Source of the DNA: Parvibaculum sp. | GTDB lineage: Bacteria; Pseudomonadota; Alphaproteobacteria; Parvibaculales; Parvibaculaceae | Assembly (NCBI GenBank): GCA_014359855.1 | Contig: JACIYQ010000319.1 | Coordinates: 1-7,945 of the forward strand | Length of the DNA: 7,945 nt | Reading direction: 5' to 3' | Shown: positions 1-6,114 of the stretch, one piece after another | Position numbering within the stretch: the first letter of the stretch is position 1 | How the letters are laid out: every line of letters starts with the position of its first letter | Position numbers and translations under genes: made by a program | Notes under the pieces: generated by a model | Database searches by the model: none | Told to the model about the DNA's origin: nothing | Seen by the model: the letters and a program-made list of their open reading frames with translations, nothing else

Positions 1-296
1 GCACGGAGCCCGTCGAAGATGTCCTGCCAGGCGGGGCCATAAAGCGTCGATTCGACCCAGCAGCCCGTCGCATCGCGCCCCAGGCGCTCCACGATTTCCG
101 TGCCGACGAGACGATGCCGGAAGCCTAGCGGCTCGCGCCGCACGTCGATGAGATTCAGGATCGGCAGGACGGGTTTTATCTCGGACGGAGCGAGGTCGCC
201 ACGCGACGCAGCGCGCCGGTTGCCCCTCTTTTGCAGCCAGTAGCCATAAAGCCAATCCAGCCGCGGGTCACGGAACCCGTTCGCCCCCATATCCAT
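1..296 (-). CDS. PAS_5-like PAS domain protein, 5' part only
   Basis: The reverse strand is open from ATG at 296 to the window edge, giving 98 N-terminal residues; the C-terminus lies outside. The protein begins MDMGANGFRDPRLDWLYGYW and continues with 'EIKPVLPILNLIDV' (residues 39-52) and 'FRHRLVGTEIVERLG' (59-73). A W/Y-rich start, then 'D/E-I-x-P-x-LP-x-L-x-L-I-D', then an 'R-x-R-LVGTxI' strand is the pattern I associate with the alphaproteobacterial PAS_5 family, small cytoplasmic PAS proteins of mostly unknown signal. A run of six G on the coding strand (301-306) lies 4 nt before ATG 296 and 10 nt before the in-frame ATG at 290, so either could be the start. It diverges from the gene at 464. 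Family assignment is from memory of the pattern and the ligand is unknown. Confidence 0.72.
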   Translation of the reverse strand, partial: MDMGANGFRDPRLDWLYGYWLQKRGNRRAASRGDLAPSEIKPVLPILNLIDVRREPLGFRHRLVGTEIVERLGRDATGCWVESTLYGPAWQDIFDGLR

Positions 297-463
297 TTTG
301 CCCCCCGGCAATACTCAACAAACCCGAGGCCAGTCTCCCAATATGACGGTTAAGGAAGGGTTACCAGCTCACCCGCCCGCCAGGCTGGCACGGGGGCCCG
401 ATTGAGCAGATCATGCAGGAGCAGCCGCACTCAGCGGACCGCCGGGACAACGTGGGGCGATGA
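297..463. other. Divergent intergenic region (PAS protein / CxxC membrane protein)
   Basis: This 167-bp stretch separates two divergent genes and must hold both start regions. I see no convincing -35/-10 pair on either strand. It does contain TTAA-N7-TTAC at 350-364 (see separate entry) and a short perfect hairpin, GCCAG-G-CTGGC, at 379-389, with no T-run after it. No small gene is supported here. Confidence 0.6.
350..364. promoter_or_regulatory. Possible CtrA-like box (TTAA-N7-TTAC)
   Basis: The sequence reads TTAAGGAAGGGTTAC, one mismatch from the TTAA-N7-TTAA pattern bound by CtrA, the cell-cycle and motility regulator of many alphaproteobacteria. It lies between two divergent genes, 54 bp from the PAS protein start and about 100 bp from the start at 464. 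A single near-match in one intergenic region is weak evidence; it may be chance. Confidence 0.2.
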
Positions 464-1048
464 ATGAGCGACACGATAAGGGAGCTGAGCGCCCGCATTC
501 AGGCGCTGCAACTGGAGCTGGAGGCGGAAGCCGCCCGGCAGGCAGCAGCCCTGCGCTATGGGCTGGAACATGGGCGCGCCGTCTTCGAGGAGGAAGTTCT
601 GCGCCGTCACCGCGAGATGCAGACGCGGCTCGGACGCTACGTCCTCAACGCCAAGCCGCTGGTGGTTCTGACGGCGCCCGTCATCTATTCGCTGATCCTG
701 CCGCTGGTATTTCTCGATATCTGCGTGTCGGCCTATCAGGCGGTTTGCTTTCCGGCCTATGGCATCGAGAAGGTGAAGCGGAGCGACTACCTCCTCTTCG
801 ATCGCGGCCACCTCGCCTATCTGAATGCGCTCGAGAAACTGAACTGCGCCTATTGCTCCTATGCGAACGGGCTCATCGCCTATGCGCGCGAAATTGCGGG
901 CCGTACGGAAGCCTATTGGTGCCCGATCAAGCACGCAAAGAAGGCCATCGGCGCGCATGAACATTATCTCGACTTCGTCGCCTTCGGCGACGCCGACGCC
1001 TACCGGCGGAGAATCGAGGAACTGGAGGAGGCCGCGAAAAAGAAATAG
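464..1048 (+). CDS. Conserved-looking membrane-anchored protein with CxxC motif, unknown function
   Basis: This is a 194-residue protein I cannot name. Residues 1-55 are charged and helical with heptad-like leucines (likely coiled coil). Residues about 63-95 form a hydrophobic segment, enough for one long or two short membrane helices. The rest is soluble and dense in aromatic, Cys and His residues: 'NCAYCSYANG' (Cys128, Cys131), then 'YWCPIKHAKK' (Cys153, His157), then His165 and His167. Cys87 and Cys95 lie in or next to the membrane segment. The C-terminus is a charged helix ending KKK. The Cys/His set could bind a metal or be redox-active, but that is inference. Start choice: ATG 464 follows GGGG (454-457) with 6 nt spacing; an ATG at 460 is in another frame. 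A strong terminator follows the stop directly. The gene stands alone on its strand and converges on serA. Confidence 0.88.
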   Translation: MSDTIRELSARIQALQLELEAEAARQAAALRYGLEHGRAVFEEEVLRRHREMQTRLGRYVLNAKPLVVLTAPVIYSLILPLVFLDICVSAYQAVCFPAYGIEKVKRSDYLLFDRGHLAYLNALEKLNCAYCSYANGLIAYAREIAGRTEAYWCPIKHAKKAIGAHEHYLDFVAFGDADAYRRRIEELEEAAKKK

Positions 1049-1073
1049 GCGGCGCCCGGAGAGCGCCGCCTTT
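1048..1073. terminator. Bidirectional intrinsic terminator
   Basis: A perfect 8-bp stem, GGCGGCGC (1048-1055) with GCGCCGCC (1063-1070), encloses a 7-base loop. On the plus strand it starts at the last base of the stop codon of the preceding gene and is followed by TTT. On the minus strand, for transcripts leaving serA (stop at 1097), it is followed by a T-rich tract, CTATTTCTTTTTC. The hairpin can therefore end transcription from both convergent genes, more strongly in the serA direction. Confidence 0.8.
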
Positions 1074-1096
1074 GCCGGATCGGCCTGTGCGGAAGA

Positions 1097-2674
1097 TCAG
1101 AAGCTGAGCGACTTCACCTGCACGACATGCGGCAGGGCCTGGATTTCAGCAAGCGTTTCCGCCGTGACATCGCCATCGACCTCGATGAGGCAGATCGCAT
1201 CGCCGCCCGCCGCCTCACGGCCGAGGTTGAAGTTGGCGATGTTGATGCCCGCCTTGCCGAGCGTCGAGCCAAGCGCGCCGATGAAGCCCGGCTTGTCCTG
1301 GTTCGTCACATAAAGCATGTGGCGGCCGAGCGTCGCTTCCATGTTGACTCTCTTGATCTGGATGATGCGCGGAAGGCCGCCGGAGAAGACCGTGCCTGCA
1401 ACGGACCGTTCCTGCCGCTCCGTCTTCACCGTGAGACGGATATAGGTTTCGTAGGCACCTTCCTGCTCGGTCTTCACCTCGGACACCTTGATGTCGCGTT
1501 CCTTCGCGATCACCGGCGCGGAGACCATGTTCACGTCCTCAAGCTGCGGCTTGAGAAGGCCGGTGAGCGCGGCATTGGTGAGCACGCGGGTGTTCATCTC
1601 CGCGACATCGCCCGCATATTCGATGGTGACGGCGGAAATGCCCGTCTCCGTGAGCTGGCCCGCGAAGGAGCCGAGCTGCTGGGCAAGCGTGAGGAACGGC
1701 GTGAGCTTCGGCGCTTCTTCCGCGGAAACGGATGGCACGTTGATCGAATTGGTGATCGCGCCAGTGAGGAGATAATCCGCCATCTGCTCGGCAACCTGGA
1801 GAGCCACGTTCTCCTGCGCTTCGTTGGTGGATGCGCCCAGATGCGGCGTGCAGATGACCTGCTCCATGCCGAAAAGCGGGTTTGCCTTGGCGGGCTCCTC
1901 CTCGAAGACGTCGAGCGCCGCGCCGGCGACATGACCGGCTTCGATCGCTGCCTTGAGGTCGGCTTCCACGATGAGGCCGCCGCGCGCGCAATTGACGATG
2001 CGGACGCCCTTCTTGCACCTGGCGATGCTTTCGGCATTCAGGATGTTGCGCGTCTTGTCGGTGAGCGGCGTGTGCAGCGTAATGAAGTCGGCACGCTTCA
2101 GGAGTTCGTCGAGCTCGACTTTCTCGACGCCAAGGTCCTGCGCGCGCTCGGGCGTGAGGAACGGATCGAAGGCGACGACCTTCATGCGCAGGCCAAGGCC
2201 GCGATCGGCGACGATGGAACCGATATTGCCGCAGCCGATGACGCCAAGCACCTTGCCGGTCACTTCGACACCCATGAATTTCGACTTCTCCCACTTGCCC
2301 GCATGGGTGGAAGCATTCGCCTGCGGAATGTCGCGCGCCAGCGACAGCATCATGGCGATGGCGTGTTCGGCGGTGGTGATGGAGTTGCCGAAGGGCGTAT
2401 TCATGACGATGACGCCGGCGGCAGTCGCGGCCGGGAGATCGACATTGTCGACGCCGATGCCGGCGCGGCCGACGACTTTGAGTTTCTTCGCCGCCGCGAG
2501 CACCTGCGGCGTGACCTTCGTCGCCGAGCGGATGGCCAGACCGTCATACTCGCCAATGATCTTGATGAGCTCGTCCCGATCGAGGCCGGTTTTCACATCC
2601 ACGTCGACGCCGCGATCCTTGAATATCTGCACGGCGGCGGGGGAGAGACTGTCGGAAATCAGAACCTTGGGCAT
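1097..2674 (-). CDS. serA: D-3-phosphoglycerate dehydrogenase
   Basis: SerA oxidises 3-phosphoglycerate to 3-phosphohydroxypyruvate with NAD+, the committed step of serine synthesis, in the cytoplasm. The 525 residues match the long (type 1) form: a split substrate-binding domain (about 1-95 and 290-315), a Rossmann NAD domain (about 96-289) with 'GCGNIG' at 147-152 and the ribose-binding Asp170, then an intervening allosteric domain (about 320-440) and a C-terminal ACT domain (about 453-525, 'LYVTNQDKPGFIGALG'). The catalytic trio is visible: Arg231 in 'NCARGG', Glu260 in 'DVFEEEP', His278 in 'CTPHLGAS'. The ACT domain suggests feedback by serine or a related ligand, but whether this enzyme responds cannot be read here. 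GGAGG at 2680-2684 (reverse strand) lies 5 nt before ATG 2674, fixing the start. It follows serC on the same strand and ends at the shared terminator. Confidence 0.97.
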   Translation of the reverse strand: MPKVLISDSLSPAAVQIFKDRGVDVDVKTGLDRDELIKIIGEYDGLAIRSATKVTPQVLAAAKKLKVVGRAGIGVDNVDLPAATAAGVIVMNTPFGNSITTAEHAIAMMLSLARDIPQANASTHAGKWEKSKFMGVEVTGKVLGVIGCGNIGSIVADRGLGLRMKVVAFDPFLTPERAQDLGVEKVELDELLKRADFITLHTPLTDKTRNILNAESIARCKKGVRIVNCARGGLIVEADLKAAIEAGHVAGAALDVFEEEPAKANPLFGMEQVICTPHLGASTNEAQENVALQVAEQMADYLLTGAITNSINVPSVSAEEAPKLTPFLTLAQQLGSFAGQLTETGISAVTIEYAGDVAEMNTRVLTNAALTGLLKPQLEDVNMVSAPVIAKERDIKVSEVKTEQEGAYETYIRLTVKTERQERSVAGTVFSGGLPRIIQIKRVNMEATLGRHMLYVTNQDKPGFIGALGSTLGKAGINIANFNLGREAAGGDAICLIEVDGDVTAETLAEIQALPHVVQVKSLSF

Positions 2675-2679
2675 GTGTG

Positions 2680-2684
2680 CCTCC
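2680..2684 (-). promoter_or_regulatory. Ribosome binding site of serA
   Basis: GGAGG on the reverse strand, 5 nt before the serA ATG. It lies only 11 nt downstream of the end of the inverted repeat in transcript direction, so folding of that repeat could affect ribosome access. Confidence 0.8.
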
Positions 2685-2695
2685 GTCTATTTTAT

Positions 2696-2783
2696 TCGTC
2701 ATCCCGGACTTGACCCGGGCATCCAGAACCGCAAGCGCTGAGGCCGGAGCTCTGGATTGCCGGGTCAAGCCCGGCAATGACGA
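2696..2783. repeat. Long imperfect inverted repeat between serC and serA
   Basis: The left arm (2696-2727) begins TCGTCATCCCGGACTTGACC and the right arm (2751-2783) ends CGGGTCAAGCCCGGCAATGACGA. The arms are near-perfect reverse complements over about 32 bases, with a 23-base loop. Each arm also has an internal CCGG...CCGG symmetry, so smaller folds are possible. The pattern resembles interspersed palindromic repeats common in alphaproteobacterial intergenic DNA (recalled, not searched). In the serC-serA transcript it would form a very stable hairpin 27 nt after the serC stop. No T-run follows it (GAATAAAATAG), so it is more likely an RNA stability or processing element than a terminator. Confidence 0.85.
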
Positions 2784-2810
2784 CCATTGGATGGAATCGG
2801 ATAACGAGAC

Positions 2811-3986
2811 TTACGCTGCCGCCTTGAGCGATGCGATGGCTTCCGCGAAGGCCCAGTCGAGCCAGGGCATCAGCGCGCGCATGTCGGTCGTCTCGACCGT
2901 CGCGCCCGCCCAGATGCGAAGGCCCGCGGGGGCGTCGCGATAGCCCGCGATGTCGTTCGCCACACCTTCCTTGTCGAGAAGATCGGCGATCTTCTTGGCG
3001 AAGGCGACCTGATCGTCCTCCGACAATGCGGTGACGCGCGGATCGACGATCCTCAGACAGACAGAGGTGTTGGACCGCGTGTCGATCTCTTTTGCGAGGA
3101 ATTCGGCCCAGGGCGTACGCTCGACCCATTCGGCGATGACGGCGGTGTTGGCATCGGCGCGGCCGATGAGCGAACGAAGACCGCCGATCGATTCCGCCCA
3201 GTTGAGCGCATCGAGATAATCCTCGACGCAGATCATGGACGGTGTGTTGATCGTCTCGCCCTTGAAGATGCCTTCAATGAGCTTGCCGCCCTTCGTCATG
3301 CGGAAGATCTTCGGCAGCGGCCAGGCCGGCGTGTAGCTCTCGAGCCGTTCGACGGCGCGCGGGGAAAGGATCAGCATGCCATGCGCAGCCTCGCCGCCAA
3401 GCGCCTTCTGCCAGGAGAAGGTGACGACGTCGAGCTTGCTCCATGCGAGGTCCTGCGCAAAGGCGGCAGACGTCGCATCGCAGATGGTGAGGCCGGCGCG
3501 GTCCTCGGGGATCCAGTCGCCATTCGGCACGCGAACGCCCGACGTGGTGCCGTTCCAGGTGAAGACGACATCGTTGGCGAAATTGACCTCGGCGAGATTC
3601 GGGAGTTCGCCGTAGGGAGCCTTGAGGACGCGCGTGTCCTTGAGCTTGAGCTGCTTCACGACATCCGTGATCCAGCCTTCGCCGAAGCTTTCCCAGGCGA
3701 GCATGTCGACGCCGCGCGCGCCGAGCATCGACCAGAGCGCCATTTCGACGGCGCCGGTGTCGGAGGCGGGCACGATGCCGATGCGGTAGCCGGCGGGAAT
3801 GCCGAGCACGCTGCGGGTCTTTTCGATGGTCTCGACGAGGCGCGCCTTGCCCGGCTTCGAGCGATGGCTGCGGCCGACAAGGGCGTTTTCGAGGTTTTTG
3901 GCGGTCCAGCCCGGCCGTTTGGCGCAGGGGCCGGAAGAAAAGTGCGGATTGGCCGGACGCACAGCCGGACGCTCAGTGGCGGTCAT
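2811..3986 (-). CDS. serC: Phosphoserine aminotransferase
   Basis: SerC transfers the amino group of glutamate to 3-phosphohydroxypyruvate, giving phosphoserine; it is PLP-dependent (class V, fold type I) and cytoplasmic, and may also act in pyridoxal phosphate synthesis. At 391 residues the protein resembles the alphaproteobacterial/Methanosarcina-type SerC rather than the shorter E. coli type. Visible features: substrate-binding N-terminus 'FSSGPCAKRPGW' (16-27), 'GRSHRSKPGK' (38-47), 'ICDATSAAF' with Asp170 placed to contact the PLP ring nitrogen, and 'SWQKALGGE' with Schiff-base Lys194. Start choice: a TTG at 3992 is in frame but directly abuts the Shine-Dalgarno-like GGTAGG (3993-3998), whereas ATG 3986 has a normal 6-nt spacing, so I use 3986. 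serA follows 136 bp downstream, and a promoter lies upstream at 4044-4072. Confidence 0.95.
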   Translation of the reverse strand: MTATERPAVRPANPHFSSGPCAKRPGWTAKNLENALVGRSHRSKPGKARLVETIEKTRSVLGIPAGYRIGIVPASDTGAVEMALWSMLGARGVDMLAWESFGEGWITDVVKQLKLKDTRVLKAPYGELPNLAEVNFANDVVFTWNGTTSGVRVPNGDWIPEDRAGLTICDATSAAFAQDLAWSKLDVVTFSWQKALGGEAAHGMLILSPRAVERLESYTPAWPLPKIFRMTKGGKLIEGIFKGETINTPSMICVEDYLDALNWAESIGGLRSLIGRADANTAVIAEWVERTPWAEFLAKEIDTRSNTSVCLRIVDPRVTALSEDDQVAFAKKIADLLDKEGVANDIAGYRDAPAGLRIWAGATVETTDMRALMPWLDWAFAEAIASLKAAA

Positions 3987-4012
3987 TTGCAACCTACCCT
4001 TTCAGATAGCTG

Positions 4013-4030
4013 CCCCTCGGTGGGGAGGGG
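4013..4030. other. Stem-loop in the serC 5' leader
   Basis: CCCCTC (4013-4018) pairs with GAGGGG (4025-4030) around a 6-base loop. If transcription starts about 7 nt beyond the -10 box, this hairpin occupies the first part of the roughly 50-nt serC leader. No T-run follows, so it is not a plain terminator. Its role, if any, is unknown. Confidence 0.4.
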
Positions 4031-4043
4031 TGTCCCGCCGCCG

Positions 4044-4072
4044 CATATAGGCCTCAGCCGGGATCAAGTCAA
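4044..4072 (-). promoter_or_regulatory. Sigma-70-type promoter of serC
   Basis: On the reverse strand TTGACT (4067-4072) is followed, after exactly 17 nt, by TATATG (4044-4049). The -35 matches consensus at 5 of 6 positions and the -10 keeps the TATA core. The expected transcription start is near 4037, giving a leader of about 50 nt to ATG 3986. This is the best promoter in the window. The -35 box lies in a stretch that resembles the serC-serA intergenic repeat. Confidence 0.6.
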
Positions 4073-4171
4073 ATGACGGCAAGGAGGCATGGGGGCGACG
4101 GAACGGCGCAGCCCGGGAACCCGCGGAACCCTGCGGCATTGAGTATGGTAAGACGCCTGTATCGAAAAGCG

Positions 4172-4185
4172 GGCGCGTTTGCGCC
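4172..4185. other. Small hairpin before the transporter start
   Basis: GGCGC-GTTT-GCGCC gives a 5-bp GC stem with a 4-base loop, 17 nt before TTG 4203. It encloses the alternative TTG at 4179, which argues against that codon as the start. It may have no function. Confidence 0.35.
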
Positions 4186-4202
4186 GAACCGGGGAATCGC
4201 CC

Positions 4203-5099
4203 TTGCCGCACAGAAGCTCGAACTGGCTGATGCTCGGCCTGCTGGTCGCGCTCTGGGGATCGGCTTTCGCCTTTGCGAGGATCGCCGTCGAAAGCGTGGC
4301 CCCCGAATGGACCATGGCCGGACGGCTGATCATGGGCGCGGCGCTGTTGCTGCCGCTCGCCCTCAGCGCCGGCAAGATGCTGCCCCGTGAAGGCGGCCAT
4401 TGGCGCTGGCTCGTGGGCCTCGCCCTTGTCGGCAACATTGCGCCCTTCTTCGTCATCAGCTGGGGCCAGCAGCACGTGCCCTCCGCACTCGCAGGCATCC
4501 TGATCGGCTTCACGCCGCTTGCAACGCTGGTCATCGCCCATTTCCTGCTGGCCGAGGAACGCATCACGCGCCTGCGCCTGACGGGATTTGCAACCGGCTT
4601 CGCGGGCCTCGTGATCGTGCTCGGACCGTCTGCGCTTGCCGATATGGCATCGGGCGGCGACAGGCTGCTCGGGCAACTCGCCGTGCTGGCCGGCGCCTTC
4701 TTCTTCGCCTGCAACAACGTGATGGCGCGGCTTGCCCCGGAGATGCCGCTGCTGGTGAAATCATCCGGCGTGATGGTGGCCGGCGCGGTGGCGGGCACCG
4801 CGATCGCGGGCGCCGTCACACCGCCCGCGGCGCTCGCCTCGGCAAGTGCGGCCTCGCTCCTCGGTGTGGCGGGGCTCGGCATTTTTTCGACCGGGCTCGC
4901 CGCCCTCGTTTTCTTCCGCCTCGTCGATCGCGCGGGACCGGCCTTCGTTTCGCTCACCAACTATCTCGTGCCCGTCTTTGCGTCACTCGCGGGCTTCTTC
5001 GTCTTCGGCGAGGAATTCAATTTCCGCATACTGACGGGACTCTCCCTCATCCTTGCCGGGATTGCGGTGAGCGAATGGCGAGAGACGTTCAAAGAATGA
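4203..5099 (+). CDS. EamA/DMT-superfamily membrane transporter
   Basis: This is an inner-membrane protein of about 298 residues, the usual length for the drug/metabolite transporter superfamily. It has ten hydrophobic segments in two EamA repeats (about 10-135 and 155-290). The first helix reads 'LGLLVALWGSAFAFARIAVE', with the family's W-G-S/A-x-F-x pattern. The first repeat ends 'GPSALADMA' and the last helices carry 'LTNYLVPVFASLAGFFVFGE', typical of the second repeat. Such proteins usually export amino acids, amines or other metabolites; the substrate is not readable. Start choice: TTG 4203 follows GGGGA with 7-nt spacing. A TTG at 4179 lies inside a small hairpin (4172-4185), and ATG 4230 would begin inside helix 1. 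No strong promoter is visible. It diverges from serC and converges on the PhzF gene; its link to the MocR regulator is inferred from proximity only. Confidence 0.9.
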   Translation: MPHRSSNWLMLGLLVALWGSAFAFARIAVESVAPEWTMAGRLIMGAALLLPLALSAGKMLPREGGHWRWLVGLALVGNIAPFFVISWGQQHVPSALAGILIGFTPLATLVIAHFLLAEERITRLRLTGFATGFAGLVIVLGPSALADMASGGDRLLGQLAVLAGAFFFACNNVMARLAPEMPLLVKSSGVMVAGAVAGTAIAGAVTPPAALASASAASLLGVAGLGIFSTGLAALVFFRLVDRAGPAFVSLTNYLVPVFASLAGFFVFGEEFNFRILTGLSLILAGIAVSEWRETFKE

Positions 5100-5180
5100 G
5101 CGCCGCGCCAGCGGCAATGACGACGCGCGCGCCGGGTGCGAGGGCCTGGTCGTGCATCGCGACACCGCCATGGAAAAAGA
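5100..5180. other. Convergent gap between transporter and PhzF gene
   Basis: The 81 bp between two converging stop codons hold only a weak hairpin, GCCGC-GCCA-GCGGC (5102-5115), without a T-run, so I see no convincing terminator and the transcripts may overlap. The segment 5112-5124 shares 13 bases, CGGCAATGACGAC, with the right arm of the serC-serA repeat (2772-2784). Confidence 0.45.
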
Positions 5181-5972
5181 TCAGAAGGAAATTTCGGCCT
5201 TCATGTAGTCGGCGCAGCGCCCGCGCAGGATCACGCGCTCGCCCGCATCGGTGCACCAGAGCGTGCCGCCGCGCTTCGAAACCTGCCGCGCGACGAGATC
5301 GGCCTTGCCGAGCTTCCTCGCCCAGTAGGGCACGCTGGTGCAATGCGCCGACCCCGTGACCGGGTCTTCGTCGATGCCGTGAGAGGGCGCGAAGAAACGC
5401 GACACGAAATCGATACCGCCGCTTCCCGGCGCCGTGGCGATGAGCCCTGCATTGAGCGGCGTGAGCAGACGGCCGAGCGCGGGAAAGTCGGGCGTGAGGT
5501 CGACAACCTCCTCCGCCGTGTCGAAAACGGCCATGAGGTTCGACGTCTTGAGCCAGACGCGCGCCTTGCCGCCAAGTGCCTCCGCGATCGCTTCGGGAGC
5601 GGGATAAGGCTTCGGCCTGGCGGCGGGGAAATTCATGGAGAGCCGGTCGCCCTCACGCGTCACGACGAGCGTGCCGCTTCGCGTCTCGAAGTGGATTTCA
5701 GGCTTCGCATATTCCAGATGCGCGAAAAGGACGTGCGCGGAAGCGAGCGTTGCATGGCCGCAGAGATCGACCTCAACGGCCGGCGTGAACCAGCGCAGCC
5801 GGTAGCCCTCTCCTTCCGGCGCGAAGAAAGCGGTCTCGGCGAGATTGTTCTCCGCCGCGACCGCCTGCATGACGTCATCGGACGGCCATGCGGACAGCGG
5901 AACAATGGCCGCCGGATTGCCCTCGAAGACAAGATCGGCAAAGGCATCGACCTGATAGAGAACCGCTTTCAT
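5181..5972 (-). CDS. PhzF-family isomerase/epimerase
   Basis: This 263-residue protein belongs to the PhzF/diaminopimelate-epimerase fold, two similar halves with the active site between them. PhzF itself isomerises trans-2,3-dihydro-3-hydroxyanthranilate in phenazine synthesis, but most members, including YddE-like ones, have unknown substrates, and no other phenazine genes are present. Key motifs are intact: 'EGNPAAIV' (17-24), 'NLAETAFF' with the catalytic Glu46, 'CGHATLAS' (71-78), and 'DEDPVTGSAH' (201-210). Purine-rich GAAGGGA upstream on the reverse strand offers ribosome binding about 10 nt before ATG 5972. The gene diverges from the MocR regulator across a 142-bp AT-rich region with a palindrome, so it is the most likely regulated target. 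The protein has no signal peptide and is probably cytoplasmic. I am confident of the family and not of the reaction. Confidence 0.92.
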   Translation of the reverse strand: MKAVLYQVDAFADLVFEGNPAAIVPLSAWPSDDVMQAVAAENNLAETAFFAPEGEGYRLRWFTPAVEVDLCGHATLASAHVLFAHLEYAKPEIHFETRSGTLVVTREGDRLSMNFPAARPKPYPAPEAIAEALGGKARVWLKTSNLMAVFDTAEEVVDLTPDFPALGRLLTPLNAGLIATAPGSGGIDFVSRFFAPSHGIDEDPVTGSAHCTSVPYWARKLGKADLVARQVSKRGGTLWCTDAGERVILRGRCADYMKAEISF

Positions 5973-6114
5973 CGTCCTTCGTCCCTTCTCGTCGTCAAAT
6001 TGTATTAGTACAATGTAATCAGATTTGGTTCAGAGATTGTGCAAAATCCGTGATTGTCACCGTACTTAGAACATGATTGACTCCAAAAATGGATTCAATG
6101 AGTTTATTGTTACC
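5973..6114. promoter_or_regulatory. AT-rich divergent control region (PhzF gene / MocR gene)
   Basis: This stretch stands out from its GC-rich surroundings: 79 of 120 bases in 6001-6120 are A or T by hand count. It holds the palindrome at 5999-6014 and -10-like TACAAT boxes on both strands (reverse 5999-6004, forward 6009-6014). Neither has a good -35 box at 16-18 nt, which would fit promoters that need an activator. A second, shorter symmetry, GTGA-TTG-TCAC, is at 6050-6060. Confidence 0.6.
5999..6014. promoter_or_regulatory. Perfect inverted repeat, candidate MocR operator
   Basis: ATTGTA-TTAG-TACAAT is a perfect 6-4-6 inverted repeat, 27 bp upstream of the PhzF gene start and about 100 bp upstream of the MocR gene start. 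Each arm reads TACAAT in one direction, a 5/6 match to a -10 hexamer, so a bound regulator would overlap both possible divergent promoters. GntR-type winged helices bind short symmetric or direct repeats. That this is the site of the adjacent regulator is inference from position and symmetry. Confidence 0.5.

Noticed and set aside
431..964. 177-codon minus-strand frame opposite the CxxC membrane protein
   Set aside because: The plus frame has a ribosome site, a terminator at its stop, a hydrophobic segment and clustered Cys/His. The minus frame shows none of these.
2688..2694. TAAAAT on the reverse strand as a serA -10 box
   Set aside because: Transcription from it would start at or inside the serA ribosome site, and no -35 is placed upstream apart from the repeat arm.
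1127..2713. 528-codon open frame on the plus strand, antisense to serA
   Set aside because: It lies opposite serA, whose catalytic residues and domains are intact. The translation is rich in Arg, Asp, Glu and His with no recognisable domain, as expected from the complement of GC-rich codons.
3381..4076. 231-codon plus-strand frame antisense to serC and across its promoter
   Set aside because: It covers the serC coding region and its promoter, has no ribosome site I can support and no recognisable motif.
5089..5157. Short minus-strand frame starting MHDQALAPGARVVIAAGAA (22 codons) after the PhzF gene
   Set aside because: It looks protein-like with high third-position GC, but it is tiny, overlaps the transporter's end, lacks a ribosome site and matches nothing I recognise. 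It could be a relic; I cannot support a gene.
5097..5359. Plus-strand frame starting at an ATGA overlap with the transporter stop
   Set aside because: The ATGA overlap suggests coupling, but the frame runs antisense into the PhzF gene and translates to an Arg/Ala/Pro-rich sequence without motifs.
5181..5972. Phenazine biosynthesis locus suggested by the PhzF homolog
   Set aside because: No phzA/B, D, E or G neighbours are present, and PhzF-family proteins are common in bacteria that make no phenazines.
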